From assembly GCA_009103225.1 (NCBI GenBank), contig RHPI01000193.1, forward strand, positions 371,461 through 425,423: 53,963 nucleotides of DNA. Direction: 5' to 3'. A model generated the notes under the pieces. It saw nothing but the letters and a program-made list of their open reading frames with translations, did no database searches and was not told the DNA's origin. How positions within the stretch are numbered: the first letter of the stretch is position 1; each line of letters starts with the position of its first letter. Below are positions 1 through 11,100 of the stretch, one piece after another. A program made the translations under genes and the position numbers. This DNA is from Chlorokybus atmophyticus. Taxonomy: Eukaryota > Streptophyta > Chlorokybophyceae > Chlorokybales > Chlorokybaceae.

Positions 1-28
1 CCCCCCCCCCCCCCCCGCCGCCGTGCAG

Positions 29-957
29 GTTATGGATGATGACAAGTTCAAGGAGGATGAGTTGATGGGCGTCACGAATGTGAAGCTGACAGATCTGACA
101 CCTGGCCAGGTGCACATTGGACTTGGTTAAAGGGCATGCATCATTACCATCATTAACACCAAAACATGTACACTCCACGTTGTCATCCACATCAATGTGC
201 TTACTCGTTATATGGACTTGATGTGTATAGTAATACTGATGAAGTACTGGCAAGCGGGAAGGGGGGGGGGGGGGGGGAAGGGTTAGAGTTGATCACCAGT
301 GCATTCAGCTCGTTGCTTCGCTCTTCTGTCATGGCAATCACCCGATGTGGCCTCTGCACCTTTCCAGGAGAAAGAATTTGAGCAGGACATATTCAAGAAG
401 CCCGGCACGTCAGAGCCTCCACGAGGGCGGATCCACTTTAAGGTGACCTACAAGCAGCTCAACCCGCAGGAGGTGAAGGAGACAATGAAGAAGTACGAAA
501 CATTCTATGGCAACCCGGACGCGCCAGGGCCGAGCGCGGGAACAACCCAAGTCAAGATGGATCCTGCGGGCAAAGCCGCGACAGCGCAGTCAACATCGCC
601 AGCCGCGGGCAAAGCCGCCGCAGCGCAGTCGCCGACGCCAGCCAAGTTTCCCTCTGTTGATGAGTCAGTTCGCAAGTCCACCCCGGCACCTGCACTTAGC
701 CCCTTGGTCAGCCCTTCACAGGTGTGCATATGTGGATTGTCGTCGTGCAGTTTATCAGTCAACTTACTCAGACTATAGGGGAAAACCATGAGAATGTCAA
801 ATGGACTGCATCTGAACTCATACACGCATTCAATCTGGCAATTGTTCATCTGTTGTTCAATCTTACAATTGTGTGTGTGCAGGACCCTCTGTTGAACATC
901 ATTGAACCGTCCAAGTTGACAGCTATAGGCACGCCACCGCGCGTGACCGACTTGTGA
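29..957 (+). CDS. C2-domain protein, 3' part (three exons)
   Basis: Exons 29-109, 368-721 and 883-957 join in phase 0 with gt/ag borders and end in TGA. The first exon encodes an acidic strand-loop of C2 type (VMDDDKFKEDELMG) followed by DLTPGQ. The second continues with EKEFEQDIFKK and GRIHFKVTYKQL, the usual last beta strands of a C2 domain, then a low-complexity Ala/Pro/Ser/Lys linker with two near-identical AGKAA repeats. C2 domains bind phospholipid, often with calcium; the run of Asp residues is compatible with calcium binding. The 5' part lies outside the window, so domains before the C2 are unknown. A poly-C run touches the left edge. Partner proteins cannot be inferred. Confidence 0.7.
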
Positions 958-3900
958 GAACTGCGCACGCTGGCTAGTCTAGTTGCAGGAAAGCTACAGG
1001 TTGTGTTGCGACAGTCCAGTGTTGGTACAGTTGATAGGACTGTCTTCAGGTACTCGTTGTACATATCCCCATGGCCACGGTGCATTGCTTGTTGCTTTCT
1101 CTTGTTTGTTGAGGTCGTTGTTGTGCACAGTTTCACCTGGTGTCCTCCATTGCAAGGTTGTTACGATGACCATGCGCTGTGCTACTGCAGTGGGTTGTAA
1201 GCAGCAAGTCGGCGTTGATCGAGTTGCTGGACATGTTCTCTGCCCAACAGTTGTGCTTGTGGGTGATGGCATGGAGTTGTGAGTAGCTATGTATTTGCAC
1301 GCGCGAGTGTACAAAAGGGGTACGCTGCTGTGCCAGCATGTATGTGCAACAACACTTGTGTGACTCAAGCTAGATAGTATAGCACATCACATCACCGCAT
1401 ACAACAAAGCAAGCAAGCAGTGGCAGGGTTTGCTCCTCAACAGAACGCACAGGAACGGTTAGTTGTTGGTGGTAGCAAGCAAGTAAGCTAAGCAACAACA
1501 ACCATGGCGTGGTGCTGGGGCCCAACAGCATTACGCCCGGTCAAGAAGCGGCGGAGCAAGATAAGCGCCCCACCTGAGACAGTAGCGCCACAGTCAGAAA
1601 CTTGCCTAAGTGGGCAAGTTAAATCGTGACCTCCAGAGTTTACAGTCTGAATGTTTGGGTTGCACGCGTGTGAAATGTGGTGTGTGACCCAAGCAGTCAT
1701 TTGCTAGCATTGGCGTGTGAGTTAGTCAAAACAGATAGTAGCCAGGAGCATACCGTAGTGCCGAGATCTATCATTTTATTATATACAAAAGGAACGGTGA
1801 CAAAAGTTTTTACCCCATTCTCAGCGAGCAACACTATGTTATGCATTGAATACATGACAAACCCCAACCCAATATTAATGCAGTCTGGGGCAATCGACGA
1901 ATTTTAAACTATATATCCAATAATAAATTCAAAAAAGCAAGTGACGGATAGTCCCCGGCACCACGGTAGGTAGTGAATTGGGCAGCCTGTCTCTAGGCTG
2001 TTTCTAGCCTGTCTCCAGGCTGTTTAATTATACAAACTATCTGCACTGCGATGGCTGCGGCAGCCACCAAAGTGCATAGGGCACAGCTAGTACAACAACA
2101 TACATCTGAGGCACGTGTTGCCCATAAACAGTATGTCCGCATCTGGAGAGTCTAATGGCTATGAGTTGAGCATTTCTAGTGCAGTGGTGGAGATCAAGCA
2201 TTGAATAATGCAAGTGGATATATAATACACTTGCACATGAAGTTTGCATCTGAGTGGCGTTGTGGGCCAGCAGTGCTGAGCCCCGTAACAAACAACAAAA
2301 TATAGCTTCACGTACCTTACACTATGGCAACAGAATTACTAATATGTAGCACAATTGTCTGAACACTTAGGATTAAGATGAGTACACGATAGGCGCAACA
2401 CAGCCTCAACTCTTGATGACAGTCACTACGCATTGCAAAAATTACTGAGGATACATCTCCTGTCCTTTCCTACACATGTACAGGTGGGTATCCTTTATCC
2501 TTCAAGTCACAACACTATACCACTTGCGCTGCACCTAGCGGGGTATGGTTGCATTCATCTAATAAGCTGCATAGTCAATCGGTGTAACCAAAACTCACTG
2601 CATTCAACTCTAACCGCCGGCCATGTGTGCGTGAGTCAATCAGTATCGCGTGCCCTTCTCGTATCAGAATGTAGTTGTTGATACAATGTAAAGCATGCGG
2701 TTGTTGAGGGGTTGTGTGAATGGAGTGCGCAGTGTACAAAAGATGCAAGAGGCAATTCGTATATGCCCCTGTTGGCTACGTCTCCTGCGTGTCGTTGCGT
2801 GGCAGGTGCGATGTTCTTGACACTGCTTCGCAAATCACACGAGTGTTGCTGAGGGCCAGTACACTACTATGCTCTGCTTGCTTGCTGCCTAACACCGACT
2901 TGTCACTTGTTTGCTCCACCTCCTTCATCCAACCCCCGTTCTACCTCGCCACCCGTCCACTACCATTGTTTGCCGTGTGCATGTATTGAAAGCTAAAGAC
3001 TGGTAGCCACATGCATCGTGTTGCATGAGGATGCATGAACACATGCTTGCGCACACCACACAGCAACGACATACGGCAACGACACAGGCGACGTCATCTC
3101 TTGCTGACGTCACATTTGCATGTTTTAAGTGAGCTAGCTCAAATTGGCTCGGCGGCAGCGTCGGCAGCCCGCAATAGCAAGCAAGCGGGGAGTGGGCGGC
3201 GGCGGAGTTGTACAGGAGGGCGGGGGAGGTCTTGAAGTCTGCTGCTGTTGTCATCGCGAATGAAGAAGGCTGGTCGCTAACCATCGCCGCGGTGCAGGTG
3301 AATGATGTCTAGACACCATGCATGTTGGACTTTTGGGGCAAGGGCTTAGCGTGGTAAGTAGAGTAGATAGCCCGGTGGTGAATTGCTGGTGTAGAGTGTA
3401 AGCATGGTATGTGCCCACTGCTGCATGTTGTATTGCTGTGTTGTTGCTGTTTCACACTTTGCATGTGACCAATCCAGCATACAATCTTTTGGACAATCGC
3501 CATTATGTGGGATGCCAGCGTCGGGTTAACAGCTACTGCTAACTACTCTACTACCCACCCCATTAGTCATGCGTTAGTCAGAGTACCTGCATGGCATGAG
3601 GTGCGTATGACAGATACAACATGCAGTGTATGTGTATGCTGTGTGTGCTTAGACTTGCTTTGCATGTACACTATTGTCTTTGCGTTTGCAAACCTATGTA
3701 CCTGTGTACCTTTGCACCTAGTGCCTTGGTTGCAAGCAAGCGAATGCATACAAGCACAATTCGAAGATCACACCAAGTGCTACAAAACTGCCCGGGTATG
3801 TTTGCAATCAAAAATCAGCACTTGCTGCAGGCAATCTAGTACACAGTTAGCGCTACCTGCAGTAGTTGTGCAACCAACTGCTTACCAACTCTCGACACAG

Positions 3901-3969
3901 CAGCGACCTGCCTGGAAAGTACTAGCCAAGCTGCTGCGCTGGCCGCTGCGTGCTCGTGTCCAACTGCAA
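958..3969. other. Intergenic, no gene recognised
   Basis: Three kilobases between the TGA of the C2 gene and the 3' end of the minus-strand plastid-protein gene. It has only short overlapping frames without splice-compatible partners. A small direct repeat of ggctgttt/agcctgtctc type lies near 1985-2025, and AT-rich patches occur near 1780-1940. Confidence 0.5.
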
Positions 3970-6576
3970 TCACCTCACTACATACTTCAAGGACACCTCA
4001 CGTATCTTTTCAAGCAACTTAGCAACCTCTTCCTGTGCAAGATAACAGATGTTGGTGTTCACTAAAAGTCAAGTATTAGCAAAGAATATGAGCATTGCAG
4101 TCATGCACTGCCTTCAGTATGCACCCCATATGCTGAACCGCGATGGATATGTGTCAGCTAAATGCCACAGCGCAGAAGTTTGCATGCTGATAAGACAGCA
4201 ATGTACGCTTGCATACCTGACCAGCTGTGCGAGCGGACGCAGTATTTTGTTCAAGAAGCGTAATGAATGCAGAGTCGATCTGATTCTCCTCTGCCAACTT
4301 GAGGAGTTGAGCCTTCTTGTCCGCAGCTGTCAACACCTAAACATGCAAGTAGTTTTGCTGCATTCCTCTTCAAAAGTGTGGGTGGCAATACACAAGGCCA
4401 AGACAAGGCGATGCGTGTGCATGAATCACTTCAACATAACACCAACCTGCCGCAAGCGACTTTGCGCAGAAACCATCTTGGACGTCATTTCATCCAGTGA
4501 AGCTGCAAGACAACGCATGAGTAACACATGACAGCTGCGCAAGTCAGCATGAAGAACGGCGCATGCAAAAGTGAGCGCGCTCCTTGTGCATGCTGTGCAA
4601 CAGCAGGGTGCCTCAACTGAGACATGCAGTGTTGCCCGCAAGACAGCCCAAACACTCACCAACTCCCTCTTTGAGAATGTCTTTCAACTTTTCCATGACT
4701 TGCACTTTTTCTTGATCCTGAACAGGTAACCACCACATAAGTACATAACGCCTGTACGGACAACTCCTTGCGTCTGCTCGTGACTCAATGCATGAAGTTG
4801 ACAGTGACGTTGCTGTTACCTTCACACTGTTACTGAACCGCGCTGTGCCAATATCTCTGTCGAGCTGAGAGAAGAACGCCTCATCCATTCTGCACAGGCA
4901 GACTAAGCTGATATCAGCCCATGATGCTGCTGATGCCTCATAAATCCATGCATTTAACACGCAAGCATGCACGCATGCGGGCGCACACACATGCACTGAG
5001 TAAGAAGCTGGCTGGCTACCTAGGCCTGTAGCGAGCGGTCTCATATTCAAAATCCTCTTCGTTGGTTTCCAAGAAGTATTGTATCAAATCTGAAGGAGTC
5101 TCAGGGACACTCCGCGCCTATCAACACAAAGCATGTGAATGCAACATCAATCATCATGACAAACAACCCCACTCAAGCGTGATATACCGCACTCGCAAAT
5201 TGTAAAGCAGTACAGTGCACAACGGTGTGCATGCGCATTATTAAGCAGCCTAAGCATGACCAAGATCTTGAATACAAGCATGCAGCGTGTGTGGCAGTTT
5301 CGTTGTTGCTCAAGCTTCTACTAGTAAGCTCATGTTTGTCCACTGCAAACGCAAGCAAGTGCGTGTTGACTTTATGATGAAAAAAGTCAAACGGGTATAT
5401 GTTACTATCTGGCTTGTTTTGCATGCATGTTAACCATGCATCAACGAGCATGGCTGGGCTTACAGCTCTTCTTTCTCGCTTTATCCTCTCGCTCTCTTCC
5501 AACCGCCTATCCGCCTCCTTGCGTGCCTCCTCCGCAAGCTGCTTGTCTGCCGACATCTGCCGCCGCGCTAAGTGGTTGCCACTGGGCGCCGCCAAAATGC
5601 CTTCAGGATCCTACATGCGCAAGAATGCAACTGGCGTAAGAGCGTGCCTGTTGCTAGCCAAACCTACGCATGCGGTAAGCATGGAGATCTGCCAAGCACT
5701 GTGCCCGCATGACCCATTCTCTATGCACACGTGTGTGCTGTCTTCACAGACGAAATATACCACAGCATACCATTCACAGACAAAAACAGACCTGAACCGT
5801 CATGATTGCAACTGATGTGCTATGGTACACAGGATTTGATTAAATGTGGTCAACATGTCCAGTGTGTTTTCACTGCCAACAACACAATGTTTTGTTGGGT
5901 AAGGACCCGTCAGTAATCATGGAGTGCACCGGTACATAATTCTTACAGCATTAGCGTCGTCGCATGTGTTGTGCAATTATGCACAACGTGAAGTACATGC
6001 AACGTTCTGCTCTTGCTGTGTCATACAAACAACACACGCTGCAGACGAAACTCGAAAGGTTTGAGCTGCTGCCAGCAAGAATACGCATACCCGTGCAGAA
6101 CATGCTGCCGTTGCCTGTCCAGCTTGCAGGACTGCTTGCATAGTGCAGCTGATCTAACATGAACTGCACTGCACTGCACTGCACTGCACTGCACTGCACT
6201 GCACTGCACTGCACTGCACTGCACTGCACTGCACTGCACTGCACTGCACTGCACCGAACTGCATTGCACAGCACTGGACTGCACTGGACTGAAAACGTTG
6301 TTGAGATACACAAACAAATCCCTGCGAGTGACAGGCTTAAATAACAGTTCCAAGTAAGCCGGCGCTCACCCATCCAATGTTTCTGACAATCAGCGCTCCT
6401 CTGTCGCATCCGCCGCCTCCGCGGCCTGGAGGAGCCCACCTCCCAGCCCCATTCCGCTGCTTTGCACCCTCCTGCAGCCGGCGCCCGGCAAAGGAAGAGC
6501 TCGGAACTGACGCCGACACAAAAACGGACAGCCTGGACGACGCCACGCTCCCCGCAAACGATCCCGCCGCCGCCAT
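3970..6576 (-). CDS. Probable plastid-targeted protein of unknown function (7 exons, 250 aa)
   Basis: Seven exons on the minus strand, 6576-6370, 5610-5464, 5117-5020, 4889-4820, 4717-4660, 4326-4217 and 4032-3970, join with consistent phases into 753 bases ending in TGA. The first 69 residues start MAAAGSFAGSVASSRLSVF, rich in Ala, Ser, Arg and Gly and almost without acidic residues, a typical chloroplast (or mitochondrial) transit peptide. Then come a charged, probably coiled-coil helix (residues about 85-118, with EEARKEADRRLEESER), an acidic stretch (SDLIQYFLETNEEDFEYE) and a helical C-terminus with AEENQIDSAFITLLEQN and EEVAKLLEKIREV. I do not recognise the family. The ATG is supported by the transit peptide. 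Intron 1 carries a pentanucleotide repeat. It is divergent from the ArfGAP gene 537 bases away. Confidence 0.75.
6156..6254. repeat. (CTGCA)n pentanucleotide array
   Basis: About 17 near-perfect tandem copies of the pentamer ctgca (equivalently actgc), degenerating to the right into caccgaactgcattgcaca-like copies. It lies inside intron 1 of the minus-strand plastid-protein gene, so length changes would not alter the protein. Confidence 0.95.
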
Positions 6577-7112
6577 TGCCGCCGCCACAGTTTGTCTCAG
6601 TGCACATTGTAGGGTTTGGTGATGGACTGTAGTCGTGTTACAACCACTACAGTCCATTGAGCACCAATGCCTGAGGTTCAATGCGCTACACGGTGGAGCT
6701 TAACCGCTTATTGACCGTGTAAGGACCGTATACTCGGGCAATTGTTATCAAATTTAACCGTCAAGGCGGCACTTGACTTGACCGTGAACGCGTGAAGCGG
6801 CCCGTGACAACCAGCGCGGTTGCCTAACTGTGGTCTAGTCGCGGTCAACGTGTGTCTAAGATGGTTAAGTTGACCTATTCAGGGCGAACTTTTGGGTTTT
6901 TTTCTAGACTGAGCTTATTTGGCTAGACTCAACTGCTGGCTTCTTTATGGAAGAGGCTGCTAACCGCTGTAGGGACAGCTGCCAGCTGGCGTGAACTGTC
7001 CAGGCGGCGGAGGCGGCGGCGGAGGCGTGATCGGGCTAGGCGTGGGGAGGCAGCTTATTGTGTAGCTTATACAGCTTGTGTTTGAGGTTGTGGTTTAGAG
7101 CGACTGACCTCC
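6577..7112. promoter_or_regulatory. Shared upstream region of two divergent genes, with hairpin
   Basis: This 536-base stretch separates the start codons of the minus-strand plastid-protein gene and the plus-strand ArfGAP gene, so it must hold both promoters and both 5' leaders. It contains a 12-base perfect inverted repeat (6622-6633 with 6646-6657, atggactgtagt) with a 12-base loop, and a GGC/GGA-rich purine tract at 7003-7030 close to the ArfGAP start. No TATA box could be assigned. Confidence 0.5.
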
Positions 7113-10100
7113 ATGGCGGGGGATCCCATGGACAGGGACTCCGTGTTCAGGAAGCTGCGAGGCAAATCGGAGAACAAGGTGAGTTTGACAGCTGGCCTGA
7201 TCGATGAAAGCAGCCATCGTAGTGTTTCTTAATCACGCCATCGTCTGGTTGACATATACTCGTGTCATCGATTGCCATACATGTACACATTGGATGGATT
7301 TGTGAGGTGGCCAAACGCCGCAACTGTAAGCAGTTGTGCTGCCTGTGTGCACAGTGCTGGTGGCAATGCTGATTACTGTTGCACGCGAATGCCAGTACAA
7401 CAGCTCAGTCAAGTCTATGCAGTGTGACTTCCGCTTTGAACTGGTTAGCATGGTTGGATCCGCTGTTGCATTCTTGTGCTCTGCTTGTGCTCTGCTGAAC
7501 AGCTTTTAGTGGAAGGATTTTGCCAAGATTGTGGCTGCCGCGTTTGGACCGACTCAATCGTTAGTCTTTAACAATGGTCTTCTCACTTGTTGCCTGTTGC
7601 ACTCATGCAGCACACTCTGCTGTTATCATGTGGCAAGTAAGGTTTACTCCCCCAACGAAGGTGAGGGGGATGGAGTTGATAGCAGTGAAATGACATGCGG
7701 TGCAATCACTTCTTTGTTAACTTGTGCAGTCAGCATGCCATATCAAAATCTTGCCCACTGCTAAGCCATATTGTTGCCGTCGGCAAAACTGAAGTCTCAT
7801 TTCACAGCTGTTGTCTTTGATCTTCCTATTTGGATCATCTTTGTCAGACCTGTTGATACCTACCTAAGTTTTTATAAACAAGTACTTTAGCACAGGTTGC
7901 AAGCATTAGCCAGCCATGCCAACCATTAGCCGTAGCTTGTTTGTACACTCATCCAACCAGCGTTGCTGTCCCTTCTGTAGCATGTGACTGGCAGTTACAC
8001 TGTAGTTCGTTGTAAGCAGCCAAGCCTGCGAGTTTGTCGGTGCAAGCTCTGACTTGTAGTTGGTCTCAATGACAGGTTTGTTTTGACTGCAATGCCAAGA
8101 ATCCAACTTGGGCCAGTGTCACATATGGCGTGTTTGTGTGCCTCGACTGCTCGGCTCTGCATCGCTCCATGGGCACCCACATAAGCTTTATTAGGTTGGT
8201 GCACAAAACTTTGCTGAATGCTTGTACCAATTACCGCATAGCGGTTAAGCTGTAAGCTGTGACCCACATTTTGGAACAGGTCAACTACATTGGATGGTTG
8301 GCAACCAGAGCAGCTGCGCATGATGTTGGTGGGCGGCAACGGGCGAGCGCATGCCTTCTTTAAGCAGCACGGGTGGAGGTGACAATCCTCTCATCCTTGT
8401 TGATTTTTCTGTTTTCCCAAAGCAAGCCATCATGATAGCGCGATGATCGCAGTATATAAGACATTGCGTGCATTGATGCTCTCGCCGTGTTGCTGATATG
8501 TTTGTTGACGCACTCACAGCAGCGAAGGTGGGAAGGTTGAGGCAAAGTACACCTCAAGAGCAGCGGAGGTATATCGGCAGCAACTGGCAAGGGATGCGGC
8601 CAAGTTGGCAATGGAGCAGATGTCGCTGAGCAGCAATGATACTGCTGCTGAGGCCCAGCCATCAACAACAACAGCAGCAACTCTAGAGCCTGCGGTTGCA
8701 TCTGTGCCTGCTCCCGCGCCAGCCACCAATGGTGCAGCCAAAGCCGCATCTGACTCCGCTCCTGATTCGAGCTCAGACAGTGCCAAACTTTCCACTGCTG
8801 CGGCTTCAGTGGCTCGCAAGCCTGTTCTTGGCGCTGTGCGCAAGCCTGCGACAGGCAAATTGGGTGGGCTGGGCGTCAAGAAGCTCGCAGCAAAGGTATC
8901 GCGCAGATGCGCAGATCAAATGGTAGTAGTTGCGCTTGAGCAAAGAGTGCAGCTGTCCTGTTTGCATCATGCTTGACTAGCGCGTTCTGTGTGACATCAT
9001 GTTGCATGAGCACCTGCACATCCGTGTTTGGGGATGCACGTATACGCACAAGGGTTAACGTGTGGTTGTGTCATAAGCGTATGTGCTTGCATGCATACGT
9101 TGTGGCCATTGCTGCTATGGTTGTTGTGTGTTGCTTTTTTATCTTTTTGCTGACTTTTGATAGGACCACACTATTATGCATACCAATGTTTCTGGTCTTG
9201 TCAGGTGGACGATAGCTTTTTTGAGCAAAAGCCCGCTGAGGTTGTCGTGCCCTCTGCTCTTGCTGCTGCCAGCACAGCCGATGGCGGTTTGTCAACGGCC
9301 GCGTCAGCGCCGATGGGCTCTCGGTTCAGCTACGACGCGCTGGGAGCGGCGCCCGGCCCAAAGGCCGAGAAGACCGCCAGTGGTCACGTAGCTGCCCCCA
9401 GCGATGACGAGTTCTTCTCGTCATTTGGAAGCCGCAGCTCCAGCTCCAATGCACCCAAACCCGCAGCCAAGGTGAGGGCCTATGCTGAGGCTTGTGACAT
9501 GTCCACTGCCGGGGCTTTGTGCATATCTCACAACGAATTCGTGCATGGATCGACATGTGCATGTGCATTGCCACCCTGTATGACAATTGCTGCATTCACA
9601 TGCACTCTGCCTGATGTGGTAACATGCGGCCGTTGCGTGTTTACAGGCTGTTTCTGATATTGAGAAGAAGTTTGCCGGCGCCAAGTCCATAAGCAGCCAG
9701 CAGGTGTTTGCGCAGGAGAATGCCAATGACAACAGCCATGAAAAGAACATGCGATTGGCGCGCTTTACGGTCAGACCACACACTTGAATCTCGTATATCA
9801 ATGCCATTGCGCTACATGGATGAATGCCCTGACTTGGCCTATCGCAGAGCTCGTCATCAATATCCAGTGCGGACTACTTTGGAGAGGACGGCGGTGGGCC
9901 GCAAAGGTCCAACAGCGGATTTGACTTGGATCTGGTACAAAACTGCAAATGCAGACGCTGTGTGACTCCCATTCAGAATCCATGCTCATACGATGTATTT
10001 TCATTCACACCTTAGCTGCCTTCCTGTTTGTGTGCAAACAGAACGTTTTCATCGTTTCCCACGCTGCGCCGGCAGCCTCGCTCAACAGCTTTTCTTTGCG

Positions 10101-10219
10101 TATCAAAGCAGGGCATGCAGGACATTCAAGCGCTGAAGCAGGTGGCCGGCGCTGCGGGGCGCAAGTTCCAGGCTATGGCGACCAACTTTTTGCAAGACTT
10201 GCAAGAGCGCTACCGCTGA
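7113..10219 (+). CDS. ArfGAP, AGD8/9/10 (GLO3/ArfGAP3) type, 8 exons, 414 aa
   Basis: Exons 7113-7178, 8076-8194, 8280-8378, 8520-8895, 9205-9471, 9647-9769, 9848-9934 and 10112-10219 give 1245 bases ending in TGA, with every junction in phase. The N-terminal ArfGAP domain is complete: [11 protein letters not shown], then the zinc finger CFDC (x16) CLDC, the [15 protein letters not shown] block with the catalytic arginine finger region, [12 protein letters not shown] and FFKQHGW. The tail has the family's repeated motifs: [46 protein letters not shown] and a closing helix [12 protein letters not shown]. Length matches plant AGD8-10. The protein stimulates GTP hydrolysis on Arf1 and works at the Golgi in COPI coat turnover. 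The 5' splice sites GTTGGT (8195) and GTCAGA (9770) are weak but forced by the protein. Confidence 0.95.
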
Positions 10220-11100
10220 CAGGCGAACCAGCAACAAGCGAGATCAATTATAGAAGGATGCTTGCAGGGACAACTGGTAGATCATCCGGAGGGCTGTTGT
10301 TGTGTGGCAATGCTGCGCAGCGTGCAGTCTTGGGAAAAGGACAGAGGGTGGGAGAGTGACGATGGTTGTGCTCATTGTGTCTCTTGCGTGGGTCCGCTAA
10401 GGGTTGCCCGCCTCCCTCTGGGTTAGTATGTAGAGCGTATACTCTACAGATGTGTAAGTAGCATTTCCTAGCGGGGACGCATGTCATGCGGTTTGTTAGT
10501 TGAGGATGTGAATATCATTCCCTGGCTGCTATATTGTCATGCTGTGTTGCCGTGCACTGGAGTGCATTGTGCACACATAATGTAGCGAGCACCTGTGATG
10601 GCATGCGTGTGTGCTCTGGGCATACGCATATAATGCGCGCATCTCATACACGTTGCTGCATATGTTAGGAGCCCGGTCCAGCCCTTGCACCTGTTCTGCT
10701 TGGTTGCTGGTTGATGGTCATCTTCATGTATGGTTGCCACCTACTTCTCTGTTGCAAATGCTCTCCTCTATGTATATTCGTTTGCATACACGGCAAACAA
10801 TGTCTGCAATCAATGTCTATGCCCAGCCGAGGACCTGATTGCTCATCCAATCAGTGTGGTGGCGGCGCTTGCTTGTGCATGTGGGTACGCGAGTGCAGAT
10901 GTGCGGGTGTCCAGAAATCTCCAGGGCGTTAGTGTGTTAGTATGATCGCTGCCAGATGGTAATGTCTATGGAAGCTTTCATCCCAAGTAATAATCGCACC
11001 GAGTGATGTGGCCGCATCCATGTCCGGATGGCACATGGCATGCGCACTATGATGCCTGTAACAAAACCATTATCAACCTTTGGCTAGCCCTACTCGCACT
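10220..11100. other. Region between convergent ArfGAP and NRAMP ends
   Basis: The ArfGAP (plus) and NRAMP (minus) genes end facing each other. The 880 bases hold their 3' untranslated regions and no recognisable third gene. TGTAA, the common poly(A) signal of chlorophyte algae, occurs at 10451-10455 and 11056-11060; which is used is not visible. Confidence 0.45.
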
